Origin: Mesocentrotus franciscanus | Lineage: Eukaryota > Echinodermata > Echinoidea > Camarodonta > Strongylocentrotidae | Assembly (NCBI GenBank): GCA_037976565.1 | Contig: CP137670.1 | Span: forward strand, 11,370,600 to 11,434,599 | Direction of reading: 5' to 3' | Length of the DNA stretch: 64,000 bases | In this document: positions 48,752 through 60,967 of the stretch, in pieces | Numbering within the stretch: the first letter of the stretch is position 1 | Layout: each line of letters opens with the position of its first letter | Notes under the pieces: model-generated | Told to the model about the DNA's origin: nothing | The model's input: the letters and a program-made list of their open reading frames with translations, nothing else | Databases searched by the model: none | Position numbers and translations under genes: made by a program

Positions 48752-50293
48752 TCGGGCGTAGTGTAGCAGTGCAATTACCGTGCGATCGACTATCGTCCAG
48801 TAAACATCATGTGCATAAAATAAACAATTGTGTACCGATTGATGCGAAAAAGTAAACAAATTTCGAAGGCAAATTCTTCATTAATGTGATGAATATCAGC
48901 AATCAAAGCTACTAAATCGATTATTTAATAAATTTGCAAGACACTCATGTGTATAACAAAAGTTATTGATGCACCGAAAATGTGAAATTTAAGGGATAAT
49001 TTTGACGAACAAAAACGAAGAAAATAAGATACAAAATCACTGAAAATTTACCATTTTTTCGAGACAGGCCAAAAATTGCCTCATATGAACAGAAAGGAAA
49101 TTTAATAATCTCAATCCTTCTGAAATATCTCTTTTTACAGTTGCTGGATAGGGTAGAGTCAGAGAAAAACATACCCCAATGTCCGAATCTCATCGAACAA
49201 AAATAAGTCTTCGTGTGCGCAAAATGTTATGACCAGTCCCATACATTCAAATGTGTATTATGTCTAAACCTCGTGTGTGCGTTGGTTATACATGTCTTGC
49301 TGGCCGAATGCACACTTGCACGCTAATGGCCCAGTATCAGATGTTACCGGGTACTTTATTTTAGGCAGCATGATCGGTCCATTCTTTTAAATAATAAAAC
49401 AAAAATAATATTGTATTGCTAGTACTTTGAAATACTGATTTTATTTCATTGTGTACATGTTGTTTTACATTTCAATAGTGGAAAGGGGTAACTGTTGTCT
49501 GCTGTTGAAAGCGACCGCGGTTTCCTGTTAATTAGTATACGTGTAAATTTTCTGCTATAGCTATATAGTTTGCGCAGGATTTTCCCCCACTCACATTGTT
49601 TCTTTCTTATAATTATCTTGGGTAAAGACAGTGCTAGTGTCGTAAACCGGCCCTACCTGGTCATGATGAAACCGACGACGATTCTGTCGCACGAAATAAA
49701 CTATTTTCAGTCGTGGTTAAATTTTGTACAACAGAATGGTCAGAATAAAATTGTAGATGCTTTCACGATAAGAACATGTAGACAGAGAAGTCAGCAACTT
49801 CCTTGGTAATCACAAGGAGTAACTTGAGCAAAATTTGTAAATTTTGTACAATCATCGCACAAAGTAGTTGATTTTGGACAAATTTCCTGCGATCATCTCA
49901 CGACAGTCTCATGAAGGACATGTGATTGTCGCAAGAAATTACAGTGTTTTCGAATTGCCAGCGAGTGCATGCTGAATTATTCCTTTTTTTCATTTATCAA
50001 GACACCAGTACGACAATATCATGGATCTGTCGTGGCATAATTTAGGGTAGACCGAATTTCAAGCCACGATACCCATGTACAACATTGCAAAACAAGCCCT
50101 GAAATCCCCCAAATTTTCGTTGTGAACCTGGTTCATTGTGACCACGGGGTACGTGCCCCTCCCATAATTTTACCAAAACAATACAAAAATAGGAGAATAA
50201 GGAATATATGATATTCTGAGTGGTTCTATTTGCAATGCATCAAACAAACAAAATCCTATGAAAATGTTTTCCAGATACGAACAGAATATTAAA
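48752..50293. other. No gene recognised
   Basis: Left part of the insertion. GC-richer near 48,751-48,790, otherwise AT-rich. The plus frame at 49,570-49,809 has no recognisable motif. Confidence 0.4.
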
Positions 50294-50559
50294 CTAGAAA
50301 TGTAATTCGTCATGAGGACGAATTAGGTGGTCTGTTATGTAATCTGAATAACTGATCTTTTAGAAAATTGTCTTAGCTACAACATAGCAAAATTTGGAAG
50401 AAAATCGATCCATATTTACAGATACAATCAATTTTCCATAAATATGCTGACGTCATAATATGCAAATTCGTATTTTGAGTTCCAAGGCCAAAGGGCAAAG
50501 GGCAGAGCTGTAGAAAATTAAGGAACATTACAAGACATAATAGAAGGAGAACGAGAACC

Positions 50560-50820
50560 AGAGCAGGCGGGAGAGGTAGAGGGTGAGAGAGAAGAAAAAG
50601 AGAAGGGCAGAGGCAGAGGGAGACAGAGCAGGAGAATAAGAGGGAGGCAAGGCAAGAGGTCGAGGTAGAGGGAGGCAGAGAGAGAGGGAGAGGGTAAAAG
50701 AGTAGAGAGAGATATATATGCAGAGACAGAGCAAGAGAAGGAGAGGGGCAAAATAAGAGAGGAGAAGGGAAACAGAGCAAGAGAGAGGAGAAAGAGAGAG
50801 ATGCAATGGAGAACGATGCA
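50560..50820. repeat. GA-rich low-complexity tract
   Basis: GAGAGAGG-type sequence with CAGA interruptions. It creates long Leu/Ser/Pro open frames on the minus strand that are not genes. A similar tract lies at 52,800-53,100. Confidence 0.9.
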
Positions 50821-51183
50821 TTCAATATATCCAGCATAAATAGAATTTAATATAGAGAAAGAGAGAAGTATAGACAAGTAAACAATTCTATGTCCACGGG
50901 AGAGACGTAAACATGCATATACCTTGGGCTGAATAACTGGAAAAGTAAAAACGTCTGGGAAGGAGACTAGCAAGGTGATTTGATATTGTAGCAGAGTTGG
51001 GAGATACACCCTATATTAGGTTTAATACCAGATTTCCCATAGGGTTGTACTCAAACGATTGACATTCTTCTCCCATAGATATAACACGCAAAATTAGGCA
51101 TTTTATTACATTGTTTGTGATTGTATATGATAATATGTTATAATAGTCGAAGAAGATCATAAAATCAAATTTAAAACGACGGC

Positions 51184-51266
51184 AAAAAAAAAAAAAAAAA
51201 TGACCCACCAGGAATCGAACTTGGGTCGCCGGAATGGGAGGCAAGTGCTATGACCACTATACCAAA
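51184..51266 (-). pseudogene. tRNA-Gly-like pseudogene or SINE head
   Basis: On the minus strand GGTATAGTGGTCATAGCAC (A box, D arm) is followed by CTCCCATTC, resembling a Gly anticodon loop. The T arm is CCAAGTTCGATTCCTGG, followed by TGGGTCA. A 17-base T run follows, as in pol III terminators. The 5' acceptor strand (ATTATTT) does not pair with TGGGTCA and the anticodon stem is broken, so it is not a working tRNA. Confidence 0.6.
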
Positions 51267-52467
51267 ATAATCCACATAGACATTACACGTGAACGGAAAA
51301 TGGAATTCTCAAATCTCACTTTGCAAGTGAAATATGAGCATGATCCCGGCATCTGATCGAAAAATAAAGGGCACACTTGTGATAGCTTATTGTCTCAGCT
51401 ACAACATACTCAAAGCTCAGCAAAAACAAAACTAAAACGACGGAGATATTGCTCGCGAAAGACGGTAATGTAGAATCCAGTTTTGAGAAAAAGTCATGTC
51501 CCATAGAGAATACACGCAAAATGTGAAAAATTGACATGCCTCCTTTAATCGCAAAAATACGCCATGATGCCTTTGTCAAAATCGTGGTGACTGCATTTGT
51601 GGAGAATTGTCTCAGCTAGAACATATCAAAATTTGGAAGAAAATCAATCAATATTTACAGAGATACAATCAATTTTCCAAAAATATGCTGACGTCATAAT
51701 ATGCAAATTGAAATTTTGAGTTCGGAGGCCATTATGATGACGTCATGAGTTAATTGAGGGTCAAATGAGACATGAAATCATATCTCCGACTCATAATCTA
51801 TCCAAATATGAAAAAAATTGGGAGTTCCCATCCATTCTGAAGAGTTACAATGAATTTTGTATAGGCATGTTTTTGCCCATATATGCTATGTATTACAAGA
51901 GCTCGCGCACGGACATTTATATTGAATGGACGCTCATCTTGTTATTAATGGTCAATAAGAGATAAACATGGTATCAAATTGTTTGAAAAAATATGGGAAA
52001 TATCATGAAAGAAAAAAATGGCGATTTTATGTTGTGTAATGGTGTTACGCGAAAACGCGCGCATGTGCGTGTGCGTTTTTGCGAAATGCTTAAAATGGCC
52101 TGAAACGTATCCAAAACGAATTTGAGACGATTTGGAGCATTTTGAAATTTTGCGCGCGCTAACGCGCGGACGACGCATGCGCGCGTTTTTGACCTGAAAT
52201 TGACCGGACGGATATTGACCTTGATCATGATAAATATGAATAAGAAATGACTTTCCGTTATGAAGATATGATCATGAGTTGAAAGTACAAAAAACACAAA
52301 ATGGCGCCTGGATGACGTCATGAAGACCTGATGACCTTGAAAATGTTCCTGTCACGTCTCATGACTATGACCCATGACTGTGCCAAAATTGAAAGAAATT
52401 GACAAAACCGATCTTGAGTTATCCTCGGAACAAAAAAAGGGGTAGAAATAAATAAAAATAAATAATA

Positions 52468-55400
52468 ACTAGACATTTAATTCGTCATGAGGACGAATTA
52501 GGTGGTCTGTCTACAATTCTTATGATCATGCTCATCTTCAATTCAATGATCCAATATAATGATGTTAATGTAAAATGATGTATTAAGATATGAATTGATG
52601 AATGAAGTACTGATGAACTGATAGATTGAACTGATGTGAAATGAACTGAATTGATGAGCTAAACTGAAGTAATAACTAAACTGATGAACAAAATATTGAG
52701 AAATGATTATGATCAAGATCATGATCATAATGAAATTTGATGAAAATATAGAGATAGAGAAGGAAAGAGGGAGATTGGTTATAGTCATGTAAAAATACAT
52801 GAGCTGGACCGAGGGATGAAAGAGGAATCAGAATGCATACACTTGGAAGGAGAGAGGAAAGTACAAGGAAACATGGTAGGGGTGCAATAAGAATACAAAG
52901 GGCACAGCAAAGAGCTAGAGGAAATTAAGGAACATCCTATAAGACATAAAAGAGGGAGAGCGGGAGCCAAAGGCGGGAAAAGGAGAGGGTGAGAGAGTAG
53001 AGAAAGAGAGAGGCAGAGACAGCTAGGGAGACATCAGAGCAGAAGAAGAGGGAGGCAGAACAAGAGAGGGAGAGGGTGAAATAGAAGAGAGAGAGAGCGA
53101 TGCAAAGCTGACAAACGGCCTTGGCATATTCGCTATTTCAACTTTCAATTTAAAATTTCTACATGATTCCAACATCTGATCAAAAAACGGAAGGCGCACT
53201 TCCGATAGCTCATAGTATCAGCTATAACATACTTAAATTGGGGGTACGGGGAGAATAGAGCAAAAATAAGCGAGATACTATTCACAGAACAATGTCATGT
53301 AGATTCATTATGTGAACGAAATTGACTTCCGTAGACATAACATAACATAACATAATGTCACCTTTAATTGAAATTTTCACTATGATGACGTCATCAAAAC
53401 GAAAAGTGAGGGTGACTTATCTTGTAGAGAATTGTCTTAGCTACAACATATCAAAATTTGGGAGAAAAAGAGCACAAATTAGCTAGATGGTGCTCAAAGA
53501 TTTATGTTATGTAGATTCATATGATGCATGTGAACAAAATTCACTTTCATAGACATAACACGCAAATTAAGAAAATTCTGACATGTCGCCTTTAATTGAA
53601 ATTTTCACTATGATGACGTCATCAAACGAAAAGTGAGGGCGACTTATCTTGTAGAGAATTGTCTTAGCTACAACATATCAAAATTTGGGAGAAAAAAGAG
53701 CACAAATTAGCTAGATGGTGCTCAAAGATTTATGTTATGTAGATTCATATGATGCATGTGAACGAAATTCACTTTCATAGACATAACACGCACGTTAAGA
53801 AAATTCTGACATGTCGCCTTTAATTGAAATTTTCACTATGATGACGTCATCAAAACGAAAAGTAAGGGTAACTTATCTTCTAGAGAATTGTCTTAGCTAC
53901 AACATATCTAAATTTGGAAGAAAAACAATCAATATTTACAGAGATACAATCAATTTTCCATAAATATGCGGACGTCATAATATGCAAATTCGTATTTTGA
54001 GTTCCAAGGCCTTTATGATGACGTCACGATATTTGTACTGGCAAAATGAGACATGAAATCATATCTCCAATTCATACTCTATCCAAATATGAAAAAATGG
54101 AGAGAATTCAGGCATTCTGACGAGCTATGGCGGATTTTATATAGACATGTTTTTACCACTTTTTACATTATATTGCCCATTGACGCGCACGAATTTAAAA
54201 GTTTGACGCACGCGTGGTGCATTATAGAAGGTCGAGAATGACTGGAAATAGTTGAAAATTGTCAAAAATAGTGTCAGGAATACAAACCATGCGAAAAACG
54301 GCGTGTTTACGATGTGTATGTGCTGCGCGCGATAACGCGCGCGGACGCCGGACGGAAATTTTGAAATGCTTAAAATGACCTGATTCGTACTCGTTTAATA
54401 GTTAAGTGATTTTGAGCATTTTAAAATATTGACGCGCGCGTCATGACCTTTTTGTGACCTTTGATGACATGACCTGTTGACCCTTGACCTAAAGTATATG
54501 TGATATGAATATAAATAACCTTTGATGACGCATCATGAAGATATGATTGATAATGTGATTTCACAAAATGGCGCCTATATGACGTCACGATGACCTGATG
54601 ACCTTGAACAAAATGGTAGCACTTGAATTTGATAAGCCTAATGACTGACAAAAATTTGATGAAAATTGATAGAGCCGAATTTGAGCAAACACGCTCACAA
54701 TAAAGTGGTGGGAAAATAAAAATAAACAAGTGCGTTACCGATAGACAAAAACATTTCCCAAAACATTTCCCATAGCGATTACACGTGAACGGAAAATGGA
54801 ATTCTCAAATCCGACTTTGCAAGTGAAATATGAGCATGATCCCGGCATCTGATCGAAAAATAAAGAGCACACTTATGATAGCTTATTGTCTCAGCTACAA
54901 CATACTCAAAGCTCAGCGAAAACAAAACTAAAACGACGGAGATATTGCTCGCGAAAGACGGGAATGTAGAATCCAGTTTTGAGAAAAAGTTATGTCCCAT
55001 AGAGAATACACGCAAAATGTGAAAAATTGACATGCCTCCTTTAATAGCAAAAATACGCCATGATGCCTTTGTCAAAATGAAAAATCGTGGAGTCTGCATT
55101 TGTAGAAAATTGTCTCAGCTAGAACATATTAAAATTTAGAAGAAAATCGATCAATATTTACAGAGATACAATCAATTTTCCAAAAATATGCTGACGTCAT
55201 AATATGCAAATTGAAATTTTGAGTTTGGAGGCCATTATGATGACGTCATGAGTTAATTGAGGGTCAAATGAGACATGAAATCATATCTCCGACTCATAAT
55301 CTATCCAAATATGAAAAAAAAATTGGAGTTCCCATCCATTCTGAAGAGTAACAATGAATTTTGTATAGGCATGTTTTTGCCCATATATGCTATGTATTAC

Positions 55401-56012
55401 AAGAGATCGCGCGCACGGACATGTTTCTTGAACGGACGCTCATTCCGTTATTAATGGTCATAAAAGGATAAACATGGTATCAAATTGTTCAGAATAAAAT
55501 GAGGAATATCATGCCAAAAAAAAGATAGTTATGTTGCGTCGCCGTCACGAAAACGCGCGCATTGTGTGCTTTTTTGAAATGCTTAAAATGGCCTGAAACG
55601 TATCCAAAATGAATTTGAGACGATTTGGAGCATTTTGAAATTTTGCGCGCGCTGACGCGGACGACGCGCGCGTTTTTTGACCTTTAATTGACCGGACGGA
55701 TATTGACCTTGATCATTATAAATATGAATGAGAAATGACTTTTCGTTATGAAGATATGATCATGAGTTGAAAGTACCAAAAAACACACAAAATGGCGCCT
55801 GGATGACGTCATGAAAACCTGATGACCTTGAAAACGTTATTGTCACGTCTTATGACAATGACCCATGACTGTGCCAAAATTGAAAGAAATTGACTGTACC
55901 GATCTTGAGTTATCGTCGGAACAAAAAAGTGCGGAGAAATATGAATAAATAATAATAATAAGAAAGAAAATTCTGACGAAATTAATAGGTAGTCTGTCGT
56001 TGACAGACCACC
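52468..56012. mobile_element. CRE-rich repeat family, copy 2
   Basis: Starts with the same ACTAGACATTTAATTCGTCA / GAGGACGAATTAGGTGGTCT head immediately after copy 1. It ends in a similar A/T-rich tail followed by an inverted head piece (GACAGACCACCTAATA, 55,995-56,010). The interval 54,760-55,960 closely repeats 51,270-52,440. There is no RT or transposase frame. Confidence 0.6.
53200..53900. repeat. Direct repeat, ~229-bp unit, three copies
   Basis: CACTATGATGACGTCATCAA recurs near 53,388, 53,608 and 53,837. It is followed each time by CGAAAAGT(G/A)AGGG and GAATTGTCTTAGCTACAACA. Copies two and three are almost identical. Confidence 0.85.
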
Positions 56013-56889
56013 TAATAAATATTTGAAACAAATATTGATTACTTTTGTATTTATTCATCTAGGTTACCCCTCCCCCTTTCCTTTTTCTCTCTCTTCTCCC
56101 CCTCTTTCTTTCTATCTCCTTCTCATTTGTGAACTCGTACACACAATTCAAAGTCTGCAAACTGTCAATTAATTTTTTCTTCTTTTATTTGTTCCAAATA
56201 CAAGTGAGTATTAATTTTAAATTTTTGTTTACAGTTATGTAGGCACAAACACACATATGTACTACATACATGTAGTAGGAACTGCCATTTAGCACATATA
56301 CTATGCATCTATTAGTACAATACATTACTCGATCAGCATGGCCCTGGGAAGCGGGGTGCTGGGGGTGCTGCAGCACCCCCTGCAAATTTTGTTGTATGAT
56401 ATATCTAATGTATATCATTATGCTTCGTTTACGAAATTGTCACACAGCCGACAGCCACAAATGACGCTTTTTTTGTAATACTTTCTTTTACAAAATCCTA
56501 TAACATGTATCCCTAGCTGGCACGCGACCCAATAATACTCGCGACAAAAGCATACCATATATTTGTATGTAACAAGTCAAAGATGTATATAGCACACGTT
56601 AATCATTTTCTTTAATAATGTGGAATAGGGGAAATTCGACAACATTAATACAATAATAATCGGCTCGATCATAGTTAGCATGCTGCATACATAGCAAAAA
56701 AGTCTTAAATTTGTTTTCATGTTCACAGACGGCCCAGCTGCTCCATACGCCAAACGGACATGACTTTTGTTAATGAGTAGAAAAAATGGTGGAGTATGTT
56801 ATTTCATTATATCGGATGGCCCCCCCCAAAAAAAAAAAAAAAAATAAAAAAAAAAAATCAGAATACATGTATAGTTGACCTTTGAGGAC
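56013..56889. other. No gene recognised; short GC-rich palindrome and A-run
   Basis: Holds GGGGTGCTGGGGGTGCTGCAGCACCCCC (56,359-56,388), a GC-rich hairpin, and a poly(A)-rich stretch at 56,826-56,857. No exon seen. Confidence 0.5.
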
Positions 56890-57220
56890 TTTGCTCTAAT
56901 CAACAGTCATCTTTTTCACCTTGCCGGATAGAACAACTTTTCAACACCTTTTCAACACCAAGATCATTACATTTGGAAGAAAACATTTTATTTTACGAGT
57001 AATTTTTATGGACTGTCATTTTTGAGATTTGCCATTGATTTGTCATCGTGCTTTGAAATTCTGGAAATCGGGCAAATTCCGAAAATGACAGTCCATTAGA
57101 AATTACTCATAAAATAAAAAGTTCTCAACTAAATTTGATGATCTTGGTGTTATTATAATGGGGGAAAGATGCTCTATCCAGCAAGGTGAATTGGTAAAAA
57201 AGATGATTAGAGCTTAGTCC
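56890..57220. mobile_element. Foldback MITE
   Basis: The left half (TTTGCTCTAATCAACAGTCATC, CACCTTGCCGGATAGA, ATGGACTGTCATTTT) is mirrored on the right (AAAATGACAGTCCAT, CTATCCAGCAAGGTG, GATGATTAGAGC). The centre lies near 57,050. No coding capacity. Confidence 0.78.
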
Positions 57221-57881
57221 TGAAAAAAACGACTGTATCGAGTGTTCGTTTTTGTTGTTGTGTGTGTGGGCCACCCGGTATAATGATGCATAATTTCTGG
57301 GTTATTCGTTACGGTACACTCTTTCAAAGAGAATTGTTTATTAACTTTTTGTATTCATCGTATAAATCTTCATGAAGGTTTCACACAATGAAACAGTATT
57401 GTTACCAAAAAAAAGTTTAATTGTGAGGAACATAATGACATAACCGAAGCATGTTTTAGTATTTGTTTGTACATGTCAGGTGCTACTAAGTCATAAATAT
57501 TATGTTAACTGATACTTCGCTTAATATCTATTTCATTATTTTTCCTCACAAATTACATGTATTAACTTTTCAGTACATTAGCTTTCACTGTTGAAACCTT
57601 CAGGACGATTTCTTCGATGAATGCAAAGAGTGGCATAAACAGAATTTCGCCTCGTCACGCAAAACGAGACAGATCTCCATATTTACAAATTAATATGATT
57701 TAAATTCAAGGAGCAACATCAATAGTAATCATTCCAGTTTAACATGATACCAAATACACATACTTGCTTTTTGAGCAAAGCCTTGTGAAAGTTCATATCA
57801 TGTATATATATTTGTTCTGCTTGTACCATGTTTTAAATTAATACATAGACTGTATTGCGTCTTTGATTTTCTCTTGTAGGA
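57221..57881. other. No gene recognised
   Basis: AT-rich sequence between the foldback MITE and the possible plus-strand exon. No splice-bounded exon found. Confidence 0.4.
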
Positions 57882-58470
57882 TCCAACTGAAGGGCATGAA
57901 GGAATATCCAGTGGAAAATTATTCCAAGCAGTGGGACCAAAAAGTTGATATTATGAACTTACTTACATATACCGGGTAGATGAATATTTCTTCCCCAGAA
58001 CTAAACTACATTTCATATCATTGCTGGTCTGTAAATGAATGCTCGAAGATGATTAAATGCCTACAAGAATACAAGATGTAATAAAGGCCAATAAATCAAC
58101 TCAGTAGTGGGAGAGATGCATCCACTTTCTTACTCTCTCGCAAACTCTTAACTATCTGAGATTCATGCCATGAGCAATTGAGTTTGAATAATCAAAATAT
58201 TGTGAATCAATCTATGACGTTACATCTTAAACATTTTGTTGAATTATAAATAAATTATGCAGTGTTGTTTGAATGGAAAGATAAACACCTACACACTGAA
58301 ACATCGCTGAAGAAAAATGTATGTTTCTGAACATTTGAGAATTGAGAACTTGATAAACTATATTGTTACAAACGTTGTTCAGGTTCAGCCTCATAATACC
58401 CTGCCGCGCAGACAGATGATTATTTAGTGGCGAAGACTGATTGCTGTAATAAAGTTGAAGCTATGTTTAA
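57882..58470 (+). other. Possible plus-strand terminal exon with polyadenylation signal
   Basis: A good acceptor (tttgattttctcttgtag) precedes GATCCAACTGAAGGG. Two frames are open: DPTEGHEGISSGKLFQAVGP, ending shortly after, and IQLKGMKEYPVENYSKQW, ending TYTG. AATAAA lies at about 58,448. If real, it is the last exon of a gene on the opposite strand inside the gene 2 intron. No upstream exon was found; weak. Confidence 0.22.
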
Positions 58471-58550
58471 GCTGGTACTATTTCATAAAGGTTAGATAAG
58501 TTTTATTTATTTTGTTCCTGTCTTTTAGTGATTTTGAAGTGGTGATCACA

Positions 58551-59094
58551 TTAAAGATACTATGTCCCTTTTGCAGCCAACATCAAATTCTGTAGAACTT
58601 TGCAGGAATTATGAATATGTCATGTATGTCCTATCTGTGAAATTTAAACGTTAGCAGTGTCCTAATATTCAAATTATGCAAGGAAACCCGTTTACTTGCT
58701 AGACTTCACTGTCAGACACTATTGAGTGACTGACTGGCTTTTTCATCTTTGGTAATAACATACATAAAATGAGCTGTAAAGGGTACATGAGCATTTGTCT
58801 ACATCAATAACCCACTTCTTGTAATGGCCAAAATTAAACTGATTGAATCTTTGCGCAGCATAAAACGTACGACCATTCGGTACAATGGTCTGAAAAATCA
58901 GACTATTACTTACTGGCTCTATAGCTCCTAAGTCGATTCGACAACTAATAGTCGTTATTTTCCCACTTAAAGACATTTTCAAGCTCCCTTTTTTTTTGGG
59001 GGGGGGAAGTTCTAAATTAGTATTGTCTTTCAAATGCCGTTGGAATTTAACCTTTTCATTTTTTTGGCCTGCAAATGGGACATAGTACCTTTAA
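58551..59094. mobile_element. TTAA-flanked MITE, second type
   Basis: Starts TTAAAGATACTATGTCCCTTTTGCAG and ends CTGCAAATGGGACATAGTACCTTTAA in two mirrored blocks, with TTAA at both ends. 544 bp. Termini differ from the AGGGGAAGTCC family. Confidence 0.82.
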
Positions 59095-59246
59095 CTACCT
59101 TGGAAATCCTCCATGTTGAAACTTCACTATCCTCTAGACATAGTAAATGTTGACTTCAGGCCTAAAATATAAAAAATTAAAAATAAATCTTAATATAGTT
59201 TTCTATAATGTGAATCCAGCCCTTCCATGATCATTAAAAATAATAG

Positions 59247-59756
59247 TTAAAGGTATTACAAAGTTTTGGTATGGGGTCATGAATTTGGTTCAAATGAACA
59301 TATATTGGAAGCATATGCGATTTTACAATATTCAAGGATCGTTGTCGCGGTTGAAATCGAGTCTAAAGTGATGAAATTGAAAATAATAAACTCTTTATGT
59401 TGTATAGCGCCCTCTCAAGACTAATATTACTTTAGCTTTAAAACAATGTTTCTTGACTACAATCGACCGATTAACTATTCCCGTTTGGAAATTATATATC
59501 AGAACTGCATATTCTGAGATTTTCATGGTCGCAGCTACCATATGGAATGGCCTTAGGCGCTATTTGAAATATTTGAAATTTACCGGGAGCACCGGTAAAT
59601 TTTGATTATTAAATTTGCTCGAAAGCAGAAATGTTTTAGGGGCTAAATTTTTTAGTGCTTATAATACATCGTTAGGGGCATCCAAATATATCAAAAATTT
59701 AAAGAATAACTATCCATCCAATTTCAAAATTTCCCAAAACTTTGCATTACCTTTAA
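59247..59756. mobile_element. TTAA-flanked MITE, third type
   Basis: TTAAAGGTATTACAAAGTTTTGG at the left is mirrored by CCAAAACTTTGCATTACCTTTAA at the right. 510 bp, no transposase. The plus open frame at 59,615-59,830 crosses the right end and is not a gene. Confidence 0.82.
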
Positions 59757-60814
59757 CCATTAAAAATAGCAATGCAAAAAAAAAAATCGACTCATTTTGG
59801 TCAAGCAGTCATAGTAATCATTCGCATTAAAAACAACATTTTGCTGTAAAAGCATACATATTCCTCATCTGCCGTCCTATGTTAAAGAGCAACTCTTATC
59901 TTGTATCCTTGTTCGTTAACCTATTCAAGATGGTTAGACATATCATCACACATGTTCTTCATATACCACAGCTCAAGTATTATCAGGATATTCCTTAATG
60001 GGTTCCATATGATATTCCCTCTTCATCACACCATAATCTTGCCTACCAAAAATATATTTTAACATTGATATGCATACCGTGCCTGGGGACTGGCTTTGAT
60101 CATGCGAGGATCTCTGCACTGGAGGGATCTGGAATCATCCACAACTACAGGCGACTGACATGGCACCACTGCTCCTACTGGAATGAGACTAGTTGTCTTT
60201 TCATGATGACAGCACACCTCACATGTATCGGTGCTCACACATGCTCAAGGCCTGAGAAAAATGAAAAAAAAGTAATTCAGTAAATTGGAAATGTCAGCCT
60301 TTTTGTTTTCACCAGCTGAGATAGTCTGATTGATTTCAGAGCGTGAAATTGCTGATGTATAAACTCACAGCGCAAGAGAGTGTTCCGAATCGCACTTCAC
60401 TTGCGCTGTAAGTATATACTATACAGTGTACATCAGTAGTTTCATGCTCCAAATTCTTTTGGACGATCACACAGCTGTTGACGTTGTTGTTGGCTTTAAA
60501 AAATGATAATTACAAATCGTTTGCCCATTGCTGGCCGACAAAACCAAGTCAAATATTCAATGAATTACAAAATTATGTTTATGGCCAGAGAAACTAAGCT
60601 ATACAAAACTAGATGCCGGTACACGCACTAATAAACCAGGCCATGTTTATCAATATCATTGTAACAATAAAGTAATTACACATATATATGACACATTAGA
60701 CACTGGTCAATAAACATACCATTTGTGAAGACTGGCTGCCGGCTGGCTGTGTGTGACGAAATCTGCACTTGAGGGAATTGGAATCATCAGCTAAAACTTA
60801 AAAGGCGACCGACA
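59757..60814. other. No confident gene; part of a diverged duplication
   Basis: Sequence around 60,080-60,200 resembles 60,730-60,850 (GACTGGCT, TCTGCACT-GAGGGA, GGAATCATC, GGCGACnGACA). The 72-codon frame at 60,065-60,283 is not otherwise protein-like. Confidence 0.35.
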
Positions 60815-60967
60815 ATGACAGGGTACCAGCTTACTAGACTGAATTTCACTATCCTTGGCTTGCTTTACGCGGTGACTTTCATCCCTGCAAGTCAAGGAGC
60901 TTTCTGTGCCGTGATGACTTCATCCAACGGAAAGTCAAGAGGCCCGGTCATGAGCTATTTTAATTGA
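60815..60967 (+). CDS. Possible small secreted peptide ORF (50 codons)
   Basis: The frame starts MTGYQLTRLNFTILGLLY. A hydrophobic stretch (FTILGLLYAVTFI) ends in PASQG, a plausible signal-peptidase site. The predicted mature end of about 20 residues has one Cys. A related but diverged block lies upstream (60,100-60,180: CTGCACT-GAGGG, TGGAATCATC, AGGCGAC), suggesting a duplication. No splice sites or homologues recognised. It could be chance. Confidence 0.25.
   Translation: MTGYQLTRLNFTILGLLYAVTFIPASQGAFCAVMTSSNGKSRGPVMSYFN

Larger units (their letters stand above)
50294..52467. mobile_element. CRE-rich repeat family, copy 1
   Basis: Starts CTAGAAATGTAATTCGTCATGAGGACGAATTAGGTGGTC in two overlapping blocks (hairpin AATTCGTC/GACGAATT). 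It ends in an AAATAAATAATAA-type tail. Contains TGACGTCA palindromes, AGAATTGTCTTAGCTACAAC blocks and a 3' part (CCCATGACTGTGCCAAAATT) shared with copy 2. Class not assigned. Confidence 0.6.

Noticed and set aside
50305..50345. Hammerhead ribozyme in the GTCATGAGGACGAA head
   Set aside because: The GACGAA and short stem resemble a hammerhead, but the invariant CTGATGA core is not present on either strand.
50373..51009. Overlapping 154- and 163-codon Leu/Ser/Pro-rich frames
   Set aside because: Antisense of a GA-rich low-complexity tract; composition alone explains the lack of stops.
51184..51266. Functional tRNA-Gly gene
   Set aside because: The acceptor stem and anticodon stem do not pair; kept only as a tRNA-like pseudogene or SINE head.
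53388..53860. CRISPR-like array (regular repeats with palindromes)
   Set aside because: The units are about 229 bp and repeated throughout, with no distinct spacers, in an animal genome.
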